A stretch of DNA of 64,000 nt from Euborellia annulipes. Taxonomy: Eukaryota > Arthropoda > Insecta > Dermaptera > Anisolabididae. The translations under genes and the position numbers were made by a program. This document shows positions 61,720 to 64,000 of this stretch, piece by piece (the stretch's first letter is position 1; each line of letters opens with the position of its first letter). The notes below the pieces were generated by a model. That model was not told the origin of the DNA. It did no database searches and saw only the letters and a program-made list of their open reading frames with translations. The stretch covers positions 41,662 through 105,661 of the forward strand of contig JAKCPI010001794.1 in assembly GCA_023213315.1 (NCBI GenBank). Reading direction: 5' to 3'.

Positions 61720-62262
61720 GAGTGATGTGTCTGTCAACCTGTCTGTCTCATCAAATTTTTAATAATTTTACTCTTTAAAACTTCTAATTCATTTTAATTT
61801 TCATTTAAATATTTATTAAATAATATGTTTTATTTAATCGATTCGGTATTTTCTTCAACTCGGTCAAAATATTTGCTTTTCCTTATATTTTCATGACACT
61901 TGCATTTTTGTTTTTTCTAATTAAAATAATTATCAGCTCTATTTTAAATACATTTCTTATTCTAATTAATAAATGATATTATTATCTAATTAATTATTTA
62001 TATTCTAATGCTCCTAAAACTAAATTCATTTATTAAAACTTCATGACTTGTTCTTGAATTAATCAAGACACAATTATTTTATAATATATAATTAAATTTA
62101 AATCAATGCTAAATCTTTATTTGTTATAGGTCTATATAATATTTTTGTTTTTTTATTTAGATATGAATTCGAGCAGCCTATCCAATCTGATTTTTTGGCC
62201 CTTTGAAAGGGAACAACAAAATATTTAATCATCATATATATATATATTATGAGGTAATTGGT
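61720..62262 (+). repeat. Tandem duplicate, left copy
   Basis: Matches 63320-64000 closely (GTGATGTGTCTGTC, TTTTCTTCAACTCGGTCAAA, the YEFEQP block). The offset is about 1600 bases at the start and 1749-1756 later because the right copy has about 149 extra bases. Confidence 0.8.
62159..62243 (+). pseudogene. Exon-like block, copy 1 of three
   Basis: After TTATTTAG the block begins ATATGAATTCGAGCAGCCTA. In frame it reads YEFEQPIQSDF, then an extra T shifts it to an early TGA. The homologous block at 63914 lacks the extra base and reads on to a later stop. Confidence 0.35.
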
Positions 62263-62373
62263 TTTCTTATTTATTTTCAAATTAGCTATCGGTTATGAAT
62301 TCAAGTACATTTCTTATTTTATATATCTAAATTAAAAAATTAATTCATTTTTTTTTTTTTTTTTTAATTTTAG

Positions 62374-62460
62374 ATAGAATTTTGAGAGTTTGTCCATCTG
62401 ATCTGATTTCGTTCCCCACAGAAGTACAAAGCATATTATGCCCAAAATGTTATAATGTAT
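62374..62460 (+). pseudogene. Exon-like block, diverged copy 2 of three
   Basis: After a long T run and TTTTAG the block reads ATAGAATTTTGAGAGTTTG then CCATCTGATCTGATTTC, recognisably related to the blocks at 62159 and 63914 but with an early stop. Confidence 0.3.
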
Positions 62461-62868
62461 AATATACATTATTAATGGGTGTGAAATGAATGAAAATAAT
62501 TTTAATATCTATTAATACTTTGAAGAAGAACAGAAAATATGCTACAGTTGCCAAAAAAATAAAATAAAATCAAGGCAAGTTCCAACTGAAAATACTGCAA
62601 TTTCAATATCACTATCCATAAAGTATCTTTTTAATATTTTTTTCCAATGAAATCTAAAGAATACTCTTGTTAGAAAAAAACCATGATTTAATAAATTTAT
62701 TAATTTCCATTTTCTCTATATATATAAAGTATTAAATAATAAATTTAATCCTCAATATTCTAATGCTGATTTTTTTAGTTATTAATTTATTTTTGAATTT
62801 AAAGAATTAATTTTTATTTGCTATTTTTAAGTACAAATTCTAATGATACTTTTTCTTTTATTTTCAGA

Positions 62869-63263
62869 TTGTTATCTACTTGGGCCACTTTGAAGACATT
62901 GTCTCAATGCCTCTCTGACAAACAAAAGAAGCTGAATGATTATTTTAATTAGAAAGAATAAAAATGCCAAGTGTAATGTCAATATAAGAAAAGCAAATAT
63001 TTTGACCGAGTTGAAGAAAATACCGAATCGATTAAATAAAACAAATACAAGCTTGAAGACTATTGAAATATGCTGACCCAGAGCCTAAATATGATTGGAA
63101 ATCATCGACTTATAATAAAATTGTCGAAGCTCCAATCATCTCTCCATTTATCGTTGAAGAAGAGATCTCTCAACGACCTCTTAGTGTTGGTGACCATAGG
63201 AAGGGAAAAAGTAAGATAAGAAAACAACCGAAGCCCTACTCAACTCTGGAACTAAATCAATAA
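62869..63263 (+). CDS. Unrecognised exon(s) with a 65-residue open stretch
   Basis: After TTTTCAG at 62866-62868 the sequence turns GC-richer. One frame reads LLSTWATLKTLSQCLSDKQK to a TAG near 62950. A second open stretch (63066-63263) reads KYADPEPKYDWKSSTYNKIV and ends PYSTLELNQ then TAA, directly before GTGAGT. It has no ATG at its start. Between them lies an inverted copy of sequence from 61825-61880. Not recognised; coding status is unsure. Confidence 0.3.
62986..63046 (-). repeat. Inverted copy of a 55-base segment
   Basis: Reverse complement of 61825-61880 and 63574-63630, including AGCAAATATTTTGACCGAGT and GAAAATACCGAATCGATT. Confidence 0.85.
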
Positions 63264-63319
63264 GTGAGTATAAAAAAAAAATTGTGTAAATAACCAGCAA
63301 GTTTTCAGCTCGTTAATTG

Positions 63320-64000
63320 ATGTGATGTGTCTGTCTATCAACATGTCTGTCTCACCAAATTATTAATAATTTTACTCTTTAAAACTTCTAATTCATTTCA
63401 ATTTTCATTTAAATATTTATTAAATAATTTTGATGAAATCAGGGACCTTTTTTTCCATTTTCCAAAAGGATTCGGACCATTAGGTTTATTTATAGAATTA
63501 AAAATTTTTTTAAAAAAAAAATTTTTTGTTTTTTTTGGAAATTTTGGTTAGGTAATCTGTTTTTTTTTAAATAATGTTTTATTTAATCGATTTGGTATTT
63601 TCTTCAACTCGGTCAAAATATTTGCTTTTTCTTTATATTTTCATAACACTAACTTTTATTTTTTCTAATTAAAATAATTATCAGCTCTATTTTAAATACA
63701 TTTCTTATTATAATTATCATAGGATATTATTATTTAATGAATTATTTATATTCTAATACTCTTAAAACTAAATTCATTTATTAAAACTTGACAATTGACT
63801 TTTCCTTGAATTAATCAAGACAAAATTATTTTATAATATATAATTAAATTTAAATCAATGCAAAAACTTTATTTGTTATAGGCCTATATAATATTTTTGT
63901 TTTTTTTATTTTAGATATGAATTCGAACAGCCTATCCAATCTGATTTTTGGTCCTTTGAAAGAGAACAACAAAATATTTAATCATCATCATATATATATA
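63320..64000 (+). repeat. Tandem duplicate, right copy
   Basis: See 61720-62262. An insertion of about 149 bp lies at about 63427-63573, rich in long A and T runs. The copy runs off the window edge. Confidence 0.8.
63914..63983 (+). CDS. Exon-like block, copy 3, open terminal exon
   Basis: After TTTTAG the frame reads YEFEQPIQSDFWSFEREQQN, then I and TAA at about 63979. Unlike copy 1 at 62159 the frame is unbroken. It lies near the right edge of the window in a tandem duplicate of 61.7-62.26 kb. Confidence 0.3.

Overview
This is a eukaryotic and almost certainly arthropod genomic window. It is very AT-rich, with split genes, GT-AG introns, microsatellites and dense interspersed repeats. The gene-order, intron and protein evidence below rests on reading exons in frame, checking splice phases, and comparing with remembered families. 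The receptor phosphatase and parkin products look most like the insect/arthropod versions. I could not place the species more finely.

Layout. From 1 to 36.8 kb the plus strand carries the 3' half of a receptor tyrosine phosphatase of the Ptp10D type. Five catalytic-domain exons (11051-11309, 17787-18044, 18114-18262, 25944-26179, 36735-36766) are spread over large repeat-filled introns; the extracellular part must lie to the left of the window. From 40.3 to 56.1 kb three genes lie head to tail on the minus strand: an angiotensin-converting-enzyme-like M2 peptidase (14 exons, 56057 to 51292), parkin (8 exons, 50160 to 45956), and a two-exon gene of unknown function (43476 to 40283). From 57 to 64 kb the plus strand has short exon-like blocks of an unrecognised transcription unit, several of them duplicated in tandem and partly decayed, plus a dead, internally deleted mariner transposon.

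The rest is mobile DNA. I recognise tRNA-derived SINEs (one with a clean 12-bp target duplication), hAT-type MITEs (three with good target duplications of about 8 bp), Tc1/mariner-type MITEs with TA duplications, a ~0.6-0.7 kb unidentified dispersed family, and many foldback (inverted-repeat) elements. The most interesting signal is that at least eight foldbacks carry, in one or both arms, a motif that reads like a minimal hammerhead ribozyme core (CTGANGA, a GC-type stem, GAAA, then ACGT or ATAT). This is the form known from Penelope-like retroelements and their relatives.

Single-base insertions interrupt the reading frame three times in one Ptp10D exon and once in the ACE gene, mostly in homopolymers, while all other exons are clean. 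Residual assembly indels are the simplest explanation. I see no functional link between the genes beyond neighbourhood; parkin (mitophagy E3 ligase), ACE (peptide processing) and Ptp10D (axon/tracheal signalling in flies) act in different pathways.
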